Origin: Bacteroidota bacterium
GTDB taxonomy: Bacteria > Bacteroidota > Ignavibacteria > Kapaibacteriales > UBA961
Assembly (NCBI GenBank): GCA_020852855.1
Contig: JADZAA010000042.1
Span: 1-54,165 of the forward strand
Direction of reading: 5' to 3'
Length of the DNA: 54,165 nt
This document shows positions 27,599-39,159 of the stretch, piece after piece. Position numbers and translations under genes: made by a program. Each line of letters opens with the position of its first letter. Position 1 is the stretch's first letter. The notes below the pieces were generated by a model, which ran no database searches, was not told the DNA's origin, and saw only the letters and a list, made by a program, of their open reading frames with translations.

Positions 27599-28201
27599 CT
27601 ATTGTGCGGCGTATTTCAAAGCGCGTTTAATTAGAATGTCGGCGGAAAGTTGTGTAGCATCGGGGTCGGTTACGGCACGTTTTACGGCTTTTTCGGCGAT
27701 TAGGCGCGCAAATCCTAGTGCAATAAGTGCCGAAACTGCATCTTGTTGCATAAGGTTTAGTTTTGCGCTTGGTGCGGTTGTTTCTTCTCCGGCAACAATC
27801 TTAACGGCGCGGTCACGCATTTCCACAAGCAGTCTTTCGGCTGTTTTTTTTCCGATACCCGGTAATTTTTGCAAAGCCGATAAATTGTTGCTCAACACAT
27901 AACTGCGCAGTTCGCCAAGTGAAATCGCCGAAAGTATGCCGAGAGCGGTTTTTGTTCCTATACCGGGAATTGACGTAAGCATCGTGAAAACATCGCGCTC
28001 GGCAATTGTTGCAAAGCCAAAAAGTTGCAATTCGTCTTCACGTGGTATCAGTAATGTGTAAAGCGTTGTTTCCGAACCTGCAGACGGAATTTTATCCGAT
28101 GTGGCGACCGAAGTCATAACGCCGTAACCGACTCCGCCACATTCAATTATAGCCATAGTAGCTGTTTTTTCAACCACAATGCCGCGAAGTCGCGCTATCA
28201 T
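27599..28201 (-). CDS. ruvA: Holliday junction branch migration protein RuvA
   Basis: Binds Holliday junctions and positions the RuvB motor. The 200-residue length is normal. The N-terminal OB domain (MIARLRGIVVEKTATMAIIECGG) is followed by the helix-hairpin-helix pair (LTSIPGIGTKTALGIL and LQKLPGIGKKTAERLLVEM) and the C-terminal RuvB-contacting domain after about residue 145 (AVSALIALGFARLIAEKAVKRA). ruvB and ruvC are not in the window. It follows the acyl-CoA dehydrogenase gene on the same strand but a terminator separates them. Confidence 0.96.
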   Translation of the reverse strand: MIARLRGIVVEKTATMAIIECGGVGYGVMTSVATSDKIPSAGSETTLYTLLIPREDELQLFGFATIAERDVFTMLTSIPGIGTKTALGILSAISLGELRSYVLSNNLSALQKLPGIGKKTAERLLVEMRDRAVKIVAGEETTAPSAKLNLMQQDAVSALIALGFARLIAEKAVKRAVTDPDATQLSADILIKRALKYAAQ

Positions 28202-28241
28202 GCTTTTGCCTCCGTTATCTGGATAAAATTACAAAAAGAAG

Positions 28242-28272
28242 AAGCCTGACGTGAACGTTCTCCGTCAGGCTT
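28242..28272 (-). terminator. Terminator between the acyl-CoA dehydrogenase gene and ruvA
   Basis: AAGCCTGACG (28242-28251) and CGTCAGGCTT (28263-28272) form a perfect 10-base stem with an 11-base loop. On the minus strand it is followed by CTTCTTTTTG. T-rich sequence also follows on the plus strand, so it may be bidirectional. Confidence 0.78.
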
Positions 28273-28286
28273 GCATTTTTTTACTT

Positions 28287-29447
28287 TTACAATGCTTTCA
28301 ATAATTCCCGTGCAATAACTATGCGCTGAATCTCTGATGTGCCCTCGTAAATTTCGGTAATTTTTGCATCGCGCAACATTCGCTCTACCTGATATTCACG
28401 CACATAGCCGTAGCCGCCGTGTACTTGCACCGCTTCCAATGCTACTTCTACCGCTATTTTCGAGGCGAAAAGTTTTGCCTGCGCCGCTTCTTTGATAAAC
28501 GTTTCGTGTTTATCTTTCAACGTAGCAGCTTTGAGAATAAGCAATCGTGCGGCTTCGATTTTCATTGACATATCGGCAAGTTTCATCTGTATTGCCTGCA
28601 ATTCGGCAATAGGCCGTCCGAAAGCCTTACGCTCTTTGGAATACCGAAGCGCGGCTTCATAAGCACCTTGTGCAATGCCCAAAGCCTGCGATGCAATGCC
28701 TATTCGTCCGCCGTTCAGACTTTCCATTGCAATATTAAAACCGCGCCCTGCTTCACCAAGAATATTTTCCGGCGGCACCGCTACATTTGTCAAACCAATG
28801 GAGCATGTATCGCTGGAACGAATACCGAGTTTATCTTCTTTTTTGCCCGGTTCGAAGCCCGGCGTATGGCGGTCAATTATAAAACAAGTAATGCCTTTAT
28901 GACGTTTTTCACGGTCGGTTTGCGCAAATACGATATATGTATCAGCAGAAGTTCCATTAGTTATCCAATTTTTCATACCGCTCAAATACCACATTCCGTC
29001 GCGAAATTCGGCCGTAGTATGCTGTTGCGTAGCATCAGAACCGGCCTCCGGTTCGCTAAGGCAGAACGCGCCGAGTTTTTGTCCCGAAGCCAGCGGGCGC
29101 AGGAAACGCTCTTTTTGCTCGTCGGTTCCGTAAGTCTCCAAGCCCCAGCATACCAACGAGTTATTAACAGACATAATTACGCCGACACTTGCATCTACCT
29201 TAGATATTTCTTCCATTGCAATTACATAGCTGACACAATCGAGCCCGCTTCCGCCCCATTCTTCGGGTACCATCATACCCAGAAAGCCTAATTCGCCCAT
29301 TTTTGCGACTATTTCACGGGGAAATTCGCCGTTAATATCGCGCTCTATAACGCTCGGTGCTACTTCTTCTCGCGCAAAATCTCGCGCAGTTTGGCGTATC
29401 ATCTCGTGAATTTCGCCGTACTCCATCGAAAACATAATTTTTGCCAA
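28287..29447 (-). CDS. Acyl-CoA dehydrogenase (short-chain/butyryl-CoA type)
   Basis: FAD-dependent alpha,beta-oxidation of acyl-CoA that passes electrons to electron-transfer flavoprotein. 386 residues, typical length. Family signatures are GAFCLSEPEAGSDATQQHT, WITNGTSADTYIVFAQT, LGIRSSDTCSIGLTNV and QVHGGYGYVREYQVERMLRDAKITEIYEGTSE-type ending, where the glutamate in EIYEGTSEIQ is the catalytic base of short-chain enzymes. It could work with the hydroxyacyl-CoA dehydrogenase at 13523. A TAATTTTG box lies 35 bases upstream on the minus strand. Confidence 0.95.
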   Translation of the reverse strand: MAKIMFSMEYGEIHEMIRQTARDFAREEVAPSVIERDINGEFPREIVAKMGELGFLGMMVPEEWGGSGLDCVSYVIAMEEISKVDASVGVIMSVNNSLVCWGLETYGTDEQKERFLRPLASGQKLGAFCLSEPEAGSDATQQHTTAEFRDGMWYLSGMKNWITNGTSADTYIVFAQTDREKRHKGITCFIIDRHTPGFEPGKKEDKLGIRSSDTCSIGLTNVAVPPENILGEAGRGFNIAMESLNGGRIGIASQALGIAQGAYEAALRYSKERKAFGRPIAELQAIQMKLADMSMKIEAARLLILKAATLKDKHETFIKEAAQAKLFASKIAVEVALEAVQVHGGYGYVREYQVERMLRDAKITEIYEGTSEIQRIVIARELLKAL

Positions 29448-29481
29448 TGAATTGATACAATCGTGTTTATTAACAATTTCG

Positions 29482-29489
29482 CAAAATTA
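29482..29489 (-). promoter_or_regulatory. TAnnTTTG -7 type box before the acyl-CoA dehydrogenase gene
   Basis: Minus-strand TAATTTTG, 35 bases upstream of ATG 29447, matches the Bacteroidota -7 consensus. No well-spaced -33 TTG was found. Confidence 0.35.
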
Positions 29490-29565
29490 CGGCTAATCTC
29501 GCAATTTTCCGCGCATTTCAAACCGAGCGAGTTATCGCAGGCTGTCGAAATATGGCGAAAGTTCG

Positions 29566-29573
29566 TAGTTTTG
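29566..29573 (+). promoter_or_regulatory. TAnnTTTG -7 type box before the PLD nuclease gene
   Basis: Plus-strand TAGTTTTG, 63 bases upstream of ATG 29637, in the divergent spacer. No clear -33 element. Confidence 0.3.
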
Positions 29574-29636
29574 CGCCAAATGGACGGGGAATAAGTCTTG
29601 TCTTTTAATCAGCCAATCGAATTATAGCAAACCATT

Positions 29637-30503
29637 ATGCCTCTTCAATTAAAAATGACAACATTGCAAAAAGGCTGGCATAAATATCTGAACGAAGTTT
29701 TTCAAAGTGCAGTAACGGAACTTGTAATTTCCAGTCCGTACATTTCCGATGCAGGAGCTGAATTTCTTTTAAATAATATTTCAAAAAAATTCAGAAACAA
29801 AGGTATTCTAACGTTCTTTACCGATTTATCACCCAAGAATATTTATCAAGGCTCGACCGACATTGATTCTTTTAAACTTCTTTTTAATTCTATCAATTTT
29901 ACCCGTATTTATCATATTCCGAAATTACATTCCAAAGTTTATGTATGCGATGCGAAAAAGGCAATAGTAACATCGGGAAATTTAACTGCCGGCGGTCTGT
30001 ACAATAACTTTGAATATGGTATTTTTACAAATGATTCCGAGACTGTTTCATCAATCAGAAGCAACCTGATAAGCTATGGAAATCTCGGCGCATTATTTAA
30101 TGAAAATGAAATTGACAATTATCGTAGAATATCGTCCGAAATAAAAGAATTGTACAAGCAAAAAGATAAATATCTGCGGGAAGAAATTCAAAATAAATTT
30201 GGCACGGCTATCGCCAAAGCCGATAATGAACTGATAAAAGTCAAGTTAGGCGATGGTGCTTTACACAATATATTTGAAAAAACCATTGTTTATGTTTTAC
30301 AAAAATACGGAGCATTACCAACTGCGGCCATCAATCAAATAATAGAAGACATTCATCCCGATATTTGCGACAATCGGATTGACAGAGTTATAAACGGTAT
30401 TAATTTCGGGAAAAAATGGAAGCATGCGGCAAGAACCGCACAACAGCATTTAAAGAAAAAAGGGCGCATGAAAATAGCAGACGGAAAATGGTTCTTAATA
30501 TAA
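29637..30503 (+). CDS. Phospholipase D-like nuclease with C-terminal winged-helix-like region
   Basis: 288 residues, cytoplasmic. The N-terminal two thirds is a PLD-like domain with one HKD motif: KLHSKVYVCDAKKAIVTSGNLT (H and K near residue 100, D five residues on, then the conserved S/G-N). Single-HKD proteins act as dimers and are mostly nucleases. The middle (about 160-205) is charged and helical. The C-terminal 80 residues (YVLQKYGALPTAAINQII, KKWKHAARTAQQHLKKKG) look like a winged-helix DNA-binding tail as seen in some restriction-type enzymes. The gene is A/T-rich compared with its neighbours and has no methylase partner, so it could be an acquired defence nuclease or a repair enzyme. 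Confidence 0.78.
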   Translation: MPLQLKMTTLQKGWHKYLNEVFQSAVTELVISSPYISDAGAEFLLNNISKKFRNKGILTFFTDLSPKNIYQGSTDIDSFKLLFNSINFTRIYHIPKLHSKVYVCDAKKAIVTSGNLTAGGLYNNFEYGIFTNDSETVSSIRSNLISYGNLGALFNENEIDNYRRISSEIKELYKQKDKYLREEIQNKFGTAIAKADNELIKVKLGDGALHNIFEKTIVYVLQKYGALPTAAINQIIEDIHPDICDNRIDRVINGINFGKKWKHAARTAQQHLKKKGRMKIADGKWFLI

Positions 30504-30618
30504 CTCAAAATATAGCGTACAGTATTTGGCACACAGCTTTGCTATGCTTGAATATCTTTTTATTCAGTATTATTTTATGCTATAATTATTTTTTTAATCA
30601 TTTCTGAAACATTTCCCT

Positions 30619-31407
30619 ATGAAAATTATCTCATGGAACATAAACGGTATTCGCGCCGCATATAAAAAAGGCTTAGGCGAATATATCGAGCGCGAAAATC
30701 CCGACATTTTGTGCTTGCAGGAAACCAAAGCAGAACCCGAACAGCTTACACCGGAACAACGAACGCCCGACTGCTACTCTTCCTTTTTTCATTCATGCGC
30801 TATACGCAAAGGCTATAGCGGCGTTGCCACATTTACAAAACGCAAGCCCGATAATGTGCGGCTTGGCTTTGGCATAGACCGTTTCGACGAGGAAGGGCGC
30901 GTTGTACAATGCGATTTCGGTGCATTTACGCTTTTAAATATTTATTTTCCGAACGGCGGACGCGGCGATGAGCGCGTTCGGTATAAGATTGATTTTTACG
31001 ACGCACTTTTCGATTATTGCAATACTTTGCGGCAACATGGAAAGAGATTGCTTATTTGCGGCGATTATAATACCGCACATTATGAAATTGACCTTGCACG
31101 CCCCAAAGAAAATGAAAAAACATCGGGATTCTTGCCCGAAGAACGAAAAAAATTAGATGAAATGGCGCAAAACGGTTACATAGACGCTTTCAGAATGTTT
31201 AACTCGGAAGGTGGGCATTACACGTGGTGGGACCAAAAAACACGAGCGCGCGAACGGAATATAGGTTGGCGTATTGATTATCATTGGATTACAGACGATA
31301 TAGTGCCATTGGTCAAAAATTGCTATCATCAGCCCGAAATTACGGGTAGCGACCATTGCCCGGTGATTATCGAACTCGATGCAGATATTTCAAATTTCGT
31401 CCGTTGA
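30619..31407 (+). CDS. xthA: Exodeoxyribonuclease III
   Basis: AP endonuclease and 3'-5' exonuclease of base-excision repair. 262 residues with the endonuclease/exonuclease/phosphatase fold: MKIISWNINGIRAAYKKG, ILCLQETKAEPEQL with the metal-binding glutamate, NIYFPNGG, LICGDYNTAHYEIDLARP, WRIDYHW and the terminal GSDHCPVIIEL with the catalytic Asp-His pair. It lies between the PLD nuclease and the reductase on the same strand with gaps of about 115 and 79 bases, so it probably has its own promoter. Confidence 0.95.
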   Translation: MKIISWNINGIRAAYKKGLGEYIERENPDILCLQETKAEPEQLTPEQRTPDCYSSFFHSCAIRKGYSGVATFTKRKPDNVRLGFGIDRFDEEGRVVQCDFGAFTLLNIYFPNGGRGDERVRYKIDFYDALFDYCNTLRQHGKRLLICGDYNTAHYEIDLARPKENEKTSGFLPEERKKLDEMAQNGYIDAFRMFNSEGGHYTWWDQKTRARERNIGWRIDYHWITDDIVPLVKNCYHQPEITGSDHCPVIIELDADISNFVR

Positions 31408-31427
31408 TTCTACGCACTTTCAATGAA

Positions 31428-31471
31428 TTCCGCCATTTTTCGTCAATGCGGCGCGGAAATGCTGTTTTTTT
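31428..31471 (+). terminator. Possible terminator after xthA
   Basis: TTCCGC (31428-31433) pairs with GCGGAA (31453-31458), extended by GCC/GGC inside, with a T run at 31465-31471. The run starts six bases after the stem, so it is only a fair match. Confidence 0.35.
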
Positions 31472-31486
31472 AACTTTACAATCGGT

Positions 31487-32500
31487 ATGACGGAAACTAT
31501 ACAAACTGATGTTGCGATTATCGGTGCCGGCCCCGTAGGTCTTTTTGCTGTTTTTGAGGCCGGTCTACTTAAATTGCATTGCCATTTAATGGATTATTTG
31601 CCGATTCCCGGCGGACAGTGCGCTGAAATTTATCCAAAGAAACCAATCTATGATATTCCGGGTTTTCCTTCGGTGCTTGCATGCGATTTAATTCATAATT
31701 TAATGGAGCAAATAAAGCCGTTCAAGCCTACTTTTACTCTCGGTGAGCGCGTCGAAAAAGTAAGTAAAACGGACGAAGGAAAATTCCTTGTCGAAACTAA
31801 TCGCGGCACACGAGTTATCGCGCCTATCGTGTGTATCGCCGGCGGTTTAGGCTGTTTTGAACCGCGTAAGCCCGATATTGCCAACCTGGCAGATTACGAA
31901 TATAAAGGCATAGATTATATTATCAAAGAGCCTGCAATATTCCGCAATAAAAACGTGATTATTGCCGGCGGCGGAGATTCTGCGCTTGATTGGACAATAG
32001 TTCTGGCCGATATTGCGGCAAATGTTACGCTGGTTCACCGCCGCAAAGAATTTCGCGGTGCGCCCGATTCCGTGGAAAAAGTTCGTAAATTGGTTGAAGA
32101 TGGTAAGGTAAAACTATTTACCGATGCTCAAATAACGGAATTGCACGGCGATGGCAAACTCGAAGGCGTAACAATATCGGTCGACGAAGGCGACTCGCAT
32201 CGCGTAGAAACCGATTATTTTATTCCGCTTTTCGGGCTTTCGCCGAAGCTCGGACCAATAGCCGAATGGGGTTTGAATATTGACAAAAATGCTGTAGAAG
32301 TAAATCCGATAACTTTAGCTACAAATATTCCCGGAATTTTTGCCATTGGCGATGTTTGCACTTATGAAGGAAAACTTAAATTAATTCTCTGCGGCTTCCA
32401 CGAAGGCGCTATGATGGCGCAAGCAGCTTACAAGATTTTATTTCCGAATAAACGTTCCGTATTGAAATATACGACCGTTACGGGAATTACATCACTCTGA
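31487..32500 (+). CDS. Thioredoxin-reductase-type ferredoxin--NADP reductase
   Basis: 337-residue flavoprotein transferring electrons between ferredoxin and NADP. It has the FAD motif AIIGAGPVGLFAVFEAG, the NADPH motif VIIAGGGDSALDWTIVLAD and the C-terminal GIFAIGDVCTYEGKLKLILCGFHEGA. It lacks the redox CxxC of thioredoxin reductase and has PGGQCAEIYPKKPIYDIPG instead, which marks the FNR group known from green sulfur bacteria and Bacillus. Gene spacing suggests its own transcription unit ahead of proS. Confidence 0.93.
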   Translation: MTETIQTDVAIIGAGPVGLFAVFEAGLLKLHCHLMDYLPIPGGQCAEIYPKKPIYDIPGFPSVLACDLIHNLMEQIKPFKPTFTLGERVEKVSKTDEGKFLVETNRGTRVIAPIVCIAGGLGCFEPRKPDIANLADYEYKGIDYIIKEPAIFRNKNVIIAGGGDSALDWTIVLADIAANVTLVHRRKEFRGAPDSVEKVRKLVEDGKVKLFTDAQITELHGDGKLEGVTISVDEGDSHRVETDYFIPLFGLSPKLGPIAEWGLNIDKNAVEVNPITLATNIPGIFAIGDVCTYEGKLKLILCGFHEGAMMAQAAYKILFPNKRSVLKYTTVTGITSL

Positions 32501-32587
32501 GCACATAAAATAATCCCAACCGTCAAAATAAATAAATTTTTACAAGATTAAATCTAAGTTGCAAAATAATAGCGACTTACAATCACA

Positions 32588-34294
32588 ATGAAACAATCGC
32601 AAATTTTCTTTCCGACGTTAAAAGAAGTTCCGACAGAGGCACAAATTCCTTCGCACAAACTTATGCTTCGCGCAGGTCTTGTCAGGCAACTCGGTGCAGG
32701 TATTTTTTCGTATCTGCCGCTCGGTTATCGCATTGCAAAAAAAGTAATGAATATTATCCGTGAGGAAATGGATGCTATCGGCGGACAAGAGTTTCATTTG
32801 CCGGCATTAAATCCCATTGAAATTTGGGAACAAACCGGCCGCGTGGAAGCAATGGGCGACGTTCTGTTTCACATAAAAAACCGCGAAGGTTTGGTACTTG
32901 CGCCCACACACGAAGAAATCATTACCTTTCATGCACGACAACATATTCATTCATACAGGGATTTACCGCAAATTTGGTATCAAATTCAAACGAAATTCCG
33001 AAATGAGCCGCGCCCGAAATCCGGCGTTCTGCGTGGGCGGCAATTTACAATGAAAGACTCGTACTCGCTCGACGCTACCCGCGAAGGACTCGATGCAAGC
33101 TATGAAAAACATGCCTCTGCCTATAGAAATATTTATTCGCGAAGCGGACTTAAGTTCTTTGTTGTCGGGGCATCAAGCGGTGCCATGGGCGGGAGCGCAT
33201 CGCAGGAATTTATGGTGGAATCGCCTTATGGCGAAGATACTTGTGCAGTTTGCGACTCATGCGGCTACGCTGCCAATATCGAAGTTGCTTCGTCGGCTCT
33301 TTCGGCGGCAGAGCGCATTGCCGATAATAATTCAACGGAAGAATTTGCTACGCCGGGCGCACGTTCCATTAACGATTTAATAAACGGCTACAATATCCCC
33401 GAAGAACGTTGCGCCAAATCGGTTGTTTATATCGTGGATTCAAAACCGGTTCTGATATTGATGCGCGGCAATGACGAGCTAAACGAAGCAAAACTACAGT
33501 CCGCCTTGAAAGCCGTAAATTTACGTCCGGCAGAAGCGGCCGAGTTACTTGAAATTACAGGAGCCAATGCAGGTTCAATCGGGCCGGTCGGATTAAAAAC
33601 ACCCGCACTTATTATTGCCGATAATTTACTGCGCGATGCAAACGGAATGGTCAGCGGCACCAATCGCGACGGCTTTCATATTCGCAATATTGATTTTAAT
33701 CGCGATTTTACGGTTTCCTCTTTCCATGATTTGCGCATGGCACGTGCCGGAGAACAATGCTCGAATGATTGCGGAAACGCTCTTCGCGTAGTTAATGCTA
33801 TAGAAGTCGGGCACATTTTCAAACTCGGAACAAAATATTCGTCTGCACTCGGCGCAACTTTTTTAGACGAGAACGGCACTGAAAACCCTATTATTATGGG
33901 CAGTTACGGTATTGGAGTCGAAAGAATAATTGCTTGTTTTATCGAGCAAAATCACGACGACAAAGGTATATTCTGGTCACCCGCAATCGCACCGTATCAT
34001 GTTCATATTCTCGGCTTAAATATTAAAAAATCGGAAATAACCCGTGAAGTTTCCGAGAAACTTGCCCAACAATGCGCGGAAGCCGGTTTGGAAGTTCTTT
34101 ACGATGACCGCGACGAAAGTCCGGGCGTAAAATTCAATGATGCGGATTTGCTTGGTCTGCCCGTGCAGGTAATAGCCGGCGAACGTAATATTAAAGACGG
34201 AAAAATTGAATTAAAAATTCGTGCTACAGGAGAGCGCAAAACTGTGGAAATTGACAAAGCCATAGATGAAATTCGTGATATTCTGCGCATTTAA
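32588..34294 (+). CDS. proS: Prolyl-tRNA synthetase, bacterial type with editing domain
   Basis: Charges tRNA-Pro. 568 residues, class II: motif 1 region around KVMNIIREEMDAIGGQEF, motif 2 TKFRNEPRPKSGVLRGRQFTMKDSYSLD-type segment, motif 3 GSYGIGVERIIACFIEQ. The INS editing domain (about 220-390) lies between motifs 2 and 3 (ERCAKSVVYIVDSKPVLILMRG). The C-terminal anticodon-binding domain ends in KIELKIRATGERKTVEI. A terminator follows. Confidence 0.96.
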   Translation: MKQSQIFFPTLKEVPTEAQIPSHKLMLRAGLVRQLGAGIFSYLPLGYRIAKKVMNIIREEMDAIGGQEFHLPALNPIEIWEQTGRVEAMGDVLFHIKNREGLVLAPTHEEIITFHARQHIHSYRDLPQIWYQIQTKFRNEPRPKSGVLRGRQFTMKDSYSLDATREGLDASYEKHASAYRNIYSRSGLKFFVVGASSGAMGGSASQEFMVESPYGEDTCAVCDSCGYAANIEVASSALSAAERIADNNSTEEFATPGARSINDLINGYNIPEERCAKSVVYIVDSKPVLILMRGNDELNEAKLQSALKAVNLRPAEAAELLEITGANAGSIGPVGLKTPALIIADNLLRDANGMVSGTNRDGFHIRNIDFNRDFTVSSFHDLRMARAGEQCSNDCGNALRVVNAIEVGHIFKLGTKYSSALGATFLDENGTENPIIMGSYGIGVERIIACFIEQNHDDKGIFWSPAIAPYHVHILGLNIKKSEITREVSEKLAQQCAEAGLEVLYDDRDESPGVKFNDADLLGLPVQVIAGERNIKDGKIELKIRATGERKTVEIDKAIDEIRDILRI

Positions 34295-34325
34295 CTCTTT
34301 TTGAAAAAATAAAAAAAAATCTATC

Positions 34326-34355
34326 AAGCCGAGCAAATCGCAGTTCGGCTTTTTT
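34326..34355 (+). terminator. Terminator after proS
   Basis: AAGCCGA (34326-34332) pairs with TCGGCTT (34345-34351) over a 12-base loop and runs into TTTTTT. It lies 31 bases after the proS stop. Confidence 0.72.
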
Positions 34356-34450
34356 CTTTCCGATACATTCGGCTCAACAATAAAAATATATTTTTACGAT
34401 AATTATCATTAAATTTCCTACCAAATAATATTTCCATAATATAATGCCTT

Positions 34451-35428
34451 ATGAAAATAGTGATAACAGCCGGCGATTGCAACGGCATAGGGATTGAAGT
34501 TCTGACTAAGGCTTTGGCAGAAATATCGTTTAACGCTATTGACTTTACTTTGTGCTGCAATAAAAAAACAGTTGCCGAATATGCAGCCAAAATGAATCTT
34601 GATATTAATATTTCCGATAATTATGCGGTTGTCGGCAACAAAAAATGCGAAATTCTTGAATGTGATACGGTTGCGCCTGTTCATTTCGGAAAAACAACTC
34701 TTGAAGCCGGAACGCTTGCTCTCGAACAATTAGAACGTGCAATTTCATCTTTAAGCAAAGGTAAATTCGATGCTTTGGTAACCATGCCCGTATCGAAGGC
34801 CGCGCTTCAGCTTGCAGGCTGGGAATTCCCCGGGCAAACCGAAATGCTTGCGGCGCGGTTTGGCGGCGAACCACTTATGATATTGGCTACGGGCAATGTT
34901 CGCGTGGCTTTGCAAACAATTCATATTCCTATTTCAAATATTACTTCTGCAATAAATCAAGAAAATATATATAAAAAAATTATACAGTTTAATACAGCCT
35001 TAAAAATGGATTTTGAAATAAAACATCCAAAAATTGCGGTTTTAGGATTAAATCCTCATGCAGGAGAAGCGGGACATATTGGCAAGGAAGAAATAGATAT
35101 AATCTCTCCAGCAATTATTTTTACAAAAAATATGGGTATTGAAGTATTTGGACCGTTTCCGGCAGATGGCTTTTTTGCTTTTGGCGATTATCTCGGCTAC
35201 GACGGCATATTGGCAATGTATCACGACCAAGGACTTATCCCGCTAAAATTACTGGCGCACGGAGGCGGTGTAAATATTACAGCCGGGCTTTCGGCAGTGC
35301 GCATTTCACCAGACCATGGAACAGCATTTGGTATTGCAGGTTTGGGAAAAGCCGATTCTGCAAGTACGAAAGAAACATTGCAAATGGCAGTAAATATTGC
35401 AAAAGCAAGAAAACAGTATGATTTGTAA
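34451..35428 (+). CDS. pdxA: 4-hydroxythreonine-4-phosphate dehydrogenase PdxA
   Basis: Oxidises 4-phosphohydroxy-L-threonine in the DXP-dependent pathway of vitamin B6 synthesis. 325 residues with GDCNGIGIEVLTKAL at the N-terminus, VTMPVSKAALQLAGWEFPGQTEML, GLNPHAGEAGHIGKEE with a metal histidine, and YHDQGLIPLKLLAHGGGVN near the C-terminus. It stands alone with a convergent ligA downstream (24 bases) and no other B6 gene in the window. Rather A/T-rich in its middle part. Confidence 0.95.
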   Translation: MKIVITAGDCNGIGIEVLTKALAEISFNAIDFTLCCNKKTVAEYAAKMNLDINISDNYAVVGNKKCEILECDTVAPVHFGKTTLEAGTLALEQLERAISSLSKGKFDALVTMPVSKAALQLAGWEFPGQTEMLAARFGGEPLMILATGNVRVALQTIHIPISNITSAINQENIYKKIIQFNTALKMDFEIKHPKIAVLGLNPHAGEAGHIGKEEIDIISPAIIFTKNMGIEVFGPFPADGFFAFGDYLGYDGILAMYHDQGLIPLKLLAHGGGVNITAGLSAVRISPDHGTAFGIAGLGKADSASTKETLQMAVNIAKARKQYDL

Positions 35429-35452
35429 GCATCTGTATTTATTAAGGTTATA

Positions 35453-37612
<2,160 letters not shown>

Positions 37613-37618
37613 TCAATT

Positions 37619-39085
37619 TTAGCGAAGAATAGACCGCACTCCGCCAAAGTTTCCGTTACTGAGCAGTACAACCGCATCGTTCGGGCGTATTATTTCTTGA
37701 AGCAATCTCGCAATTTCACCTCCCCAGTCCGGGCGTTCTGCTATGGACTGCGGTAGTGAATATGCGGTTATGCTTCTATTTTCAAGGTCTTTTTTCAGGC
37801 GATTTATATCGAGTCTATCGGCTTCTGCATAGCGTTCCGGGCGATTCAAAGGCGCGAAAACAACTACGGACGCGCCCGAAAAACATTCCGCTAATTCATT
37901 CTGAAAAACTGCGCGAGTAGTCGTGTTGCTACGCGGCTCAAAACACGCGATTATCCGCCGCGACGGAAATTTCTGTTTTGCCGCGACAAGCGTTTCTGCA
38001 ATAGCGGTCGGATGATGGGCAAAATCATCAACTATAATTGCGCCGCGCCACTCCCCGATAATTTCAAGCCGTCGTTTTGGTAATTTGAAACTTGTAAATC
38101 CTTTTTGTATATTATTTACGGCTGAATCAAGCGAAAAAATTCGGTTGCGAAAAGCAGCATCCGTTTCCATGGCGGAAATTGCAGCGGCAATGGCGGCAAC
38201 GGAATTACGAACGTTCATTTCGCCGAAAAGAGGAGTTGTAAAACGCGCTGTTTCCTGAGCCGATTTCATTAAAGTAAAAGTCGTGCCTTCCGCTGCATAT
38301 TCAATATCTATCGCCCGCCAAACGGCATCGGGTTCTATTCCGAAGGTTTGTACATTGGTCAAAGATTTAGCGGCAATTTCACGGCATATCTTACTTGCGG
38401 CGTTAATCAAAAGCACACCGCTTTTCGGAACAAGCCTTGCAAATAATTTAAATGATTTAATTATATCGTCAAGAGAATCAAAAATATCGGCATGGTCAAA
38501 CTCGATATTATTAATTACGGCTATATCGGGGCGATAATGTAAAAATTTTGAACGTTTGTCGAAAAAAGCCGAGTCGTACTCGTCGCCTTCGGAGACAAAT
38601 ATACCGTTTTCCGATGCACGGCAACCAGACGAATAATTACCGGGTACACCGCCTATAAAATATCCCGGTCGTTCACCGCAAGTTTCCAACAACCATGCAG
38701 TTAGCGATGATACGCTTGTTTTGCCGTGTGTGCCTGATATTACAACCGATGTATTGTTGCCTATTAAATAACGTCCTGCAAGTTCGGCCATAGAAATCAT
38801 TGGCAGACGATTATCCAGAGCGTATTCCAATTCCACATTGCCGCGCGATATTGCATTTCCTACAACAATTGTTGTTTCGGCAGGTAAATTCTTTATATTT
38901 TTTTCGTCATATCCTTCGTAATAAATAATATCCGACTTTTGCAAAATGTTGCTCATAGGTGGATAAACCGCTTGGTCGGAGCCGGATACTTCTATACCGA
39001 GAGCCGCAAGAGCCAGCGCAACATTTCCCATGGCCGCACCGCCTATCCCTATGAAATAAATTCGCTTTATGTTATTCGGCATCAT
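37619..39085 (-). CDS. mpl: UDP-N-acetylmuramate:L-alanyl-gamma-D-glutamyl-meso-diaminopimelate ligase
   Basis: Recycles murein tripeptide by joining it to UDP-MurNAc. 488 residues of the Mur ligase family: N-terminal YFIGIGGAAMGNVA, ATP site ISGTHGKTSVSSLTAWLLE, central SEGDEYDSAFFDKRSKFLHY and C-terminal DDFAHHPTAIAETL, FEPRSNTTTRAVFQ and LSNGNFGGV. The SEGDEYDSAFFDKR and DDFAHHPTA forms are those of Mpl rather than MurC. It indicates a meso-DAP cell wall. It lies between ligA and the OmpA-type gene on the minus strand. Confidence 0.9.
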   Translation of the reverse strand: MMPNNIKRIYFIGIGGAAMGNVALALAALGIEVSGSDQAVYPPMSNILQKSDIIYYEGYDEKNIKNLPAETTIVVGNAISRGNVELEYALDNRLPMISMAELAGRYLIGNNTSVVISGTHGKTSVSSLTAWLLETCGERPGYFIGGVPGNYSSGCRASENGIFVSEGDEYDSAFFDKRSKFLHYRPDIAVINNIEFDHADIFDSLDDIIKSFKLFARLVPKSGVLLINAASKICREIAAKSLTNVQTFGIEPDAVWRAIDIEYAAEGTTFTLMKSAQETARFTTPLFGEMNVRNSVAAIAAAISAMETDAAFRNRIFSLDSAVNNIQKGFTSFKLPKRRLEIIGEWRGAIIVDDFAHHPTAIAETLVAAKQKFPSRRIIACFEPRSNTTTRAVFQNELAECFSGASVVVFAPLNRPERYAEADRLDINRLKKDLENRSITAYSLPQSIAERPDWGGEIARLLQEIIRPNDAVVLLSNGNFGGVRSILR

Positions 39086-39159
39086 TGTTTCTAAAAAAGA
39101 AAGGTTAATTGATTTTTTATATTTATCTGATGGATGCGTTTAAATTTACTGCCCGACAT

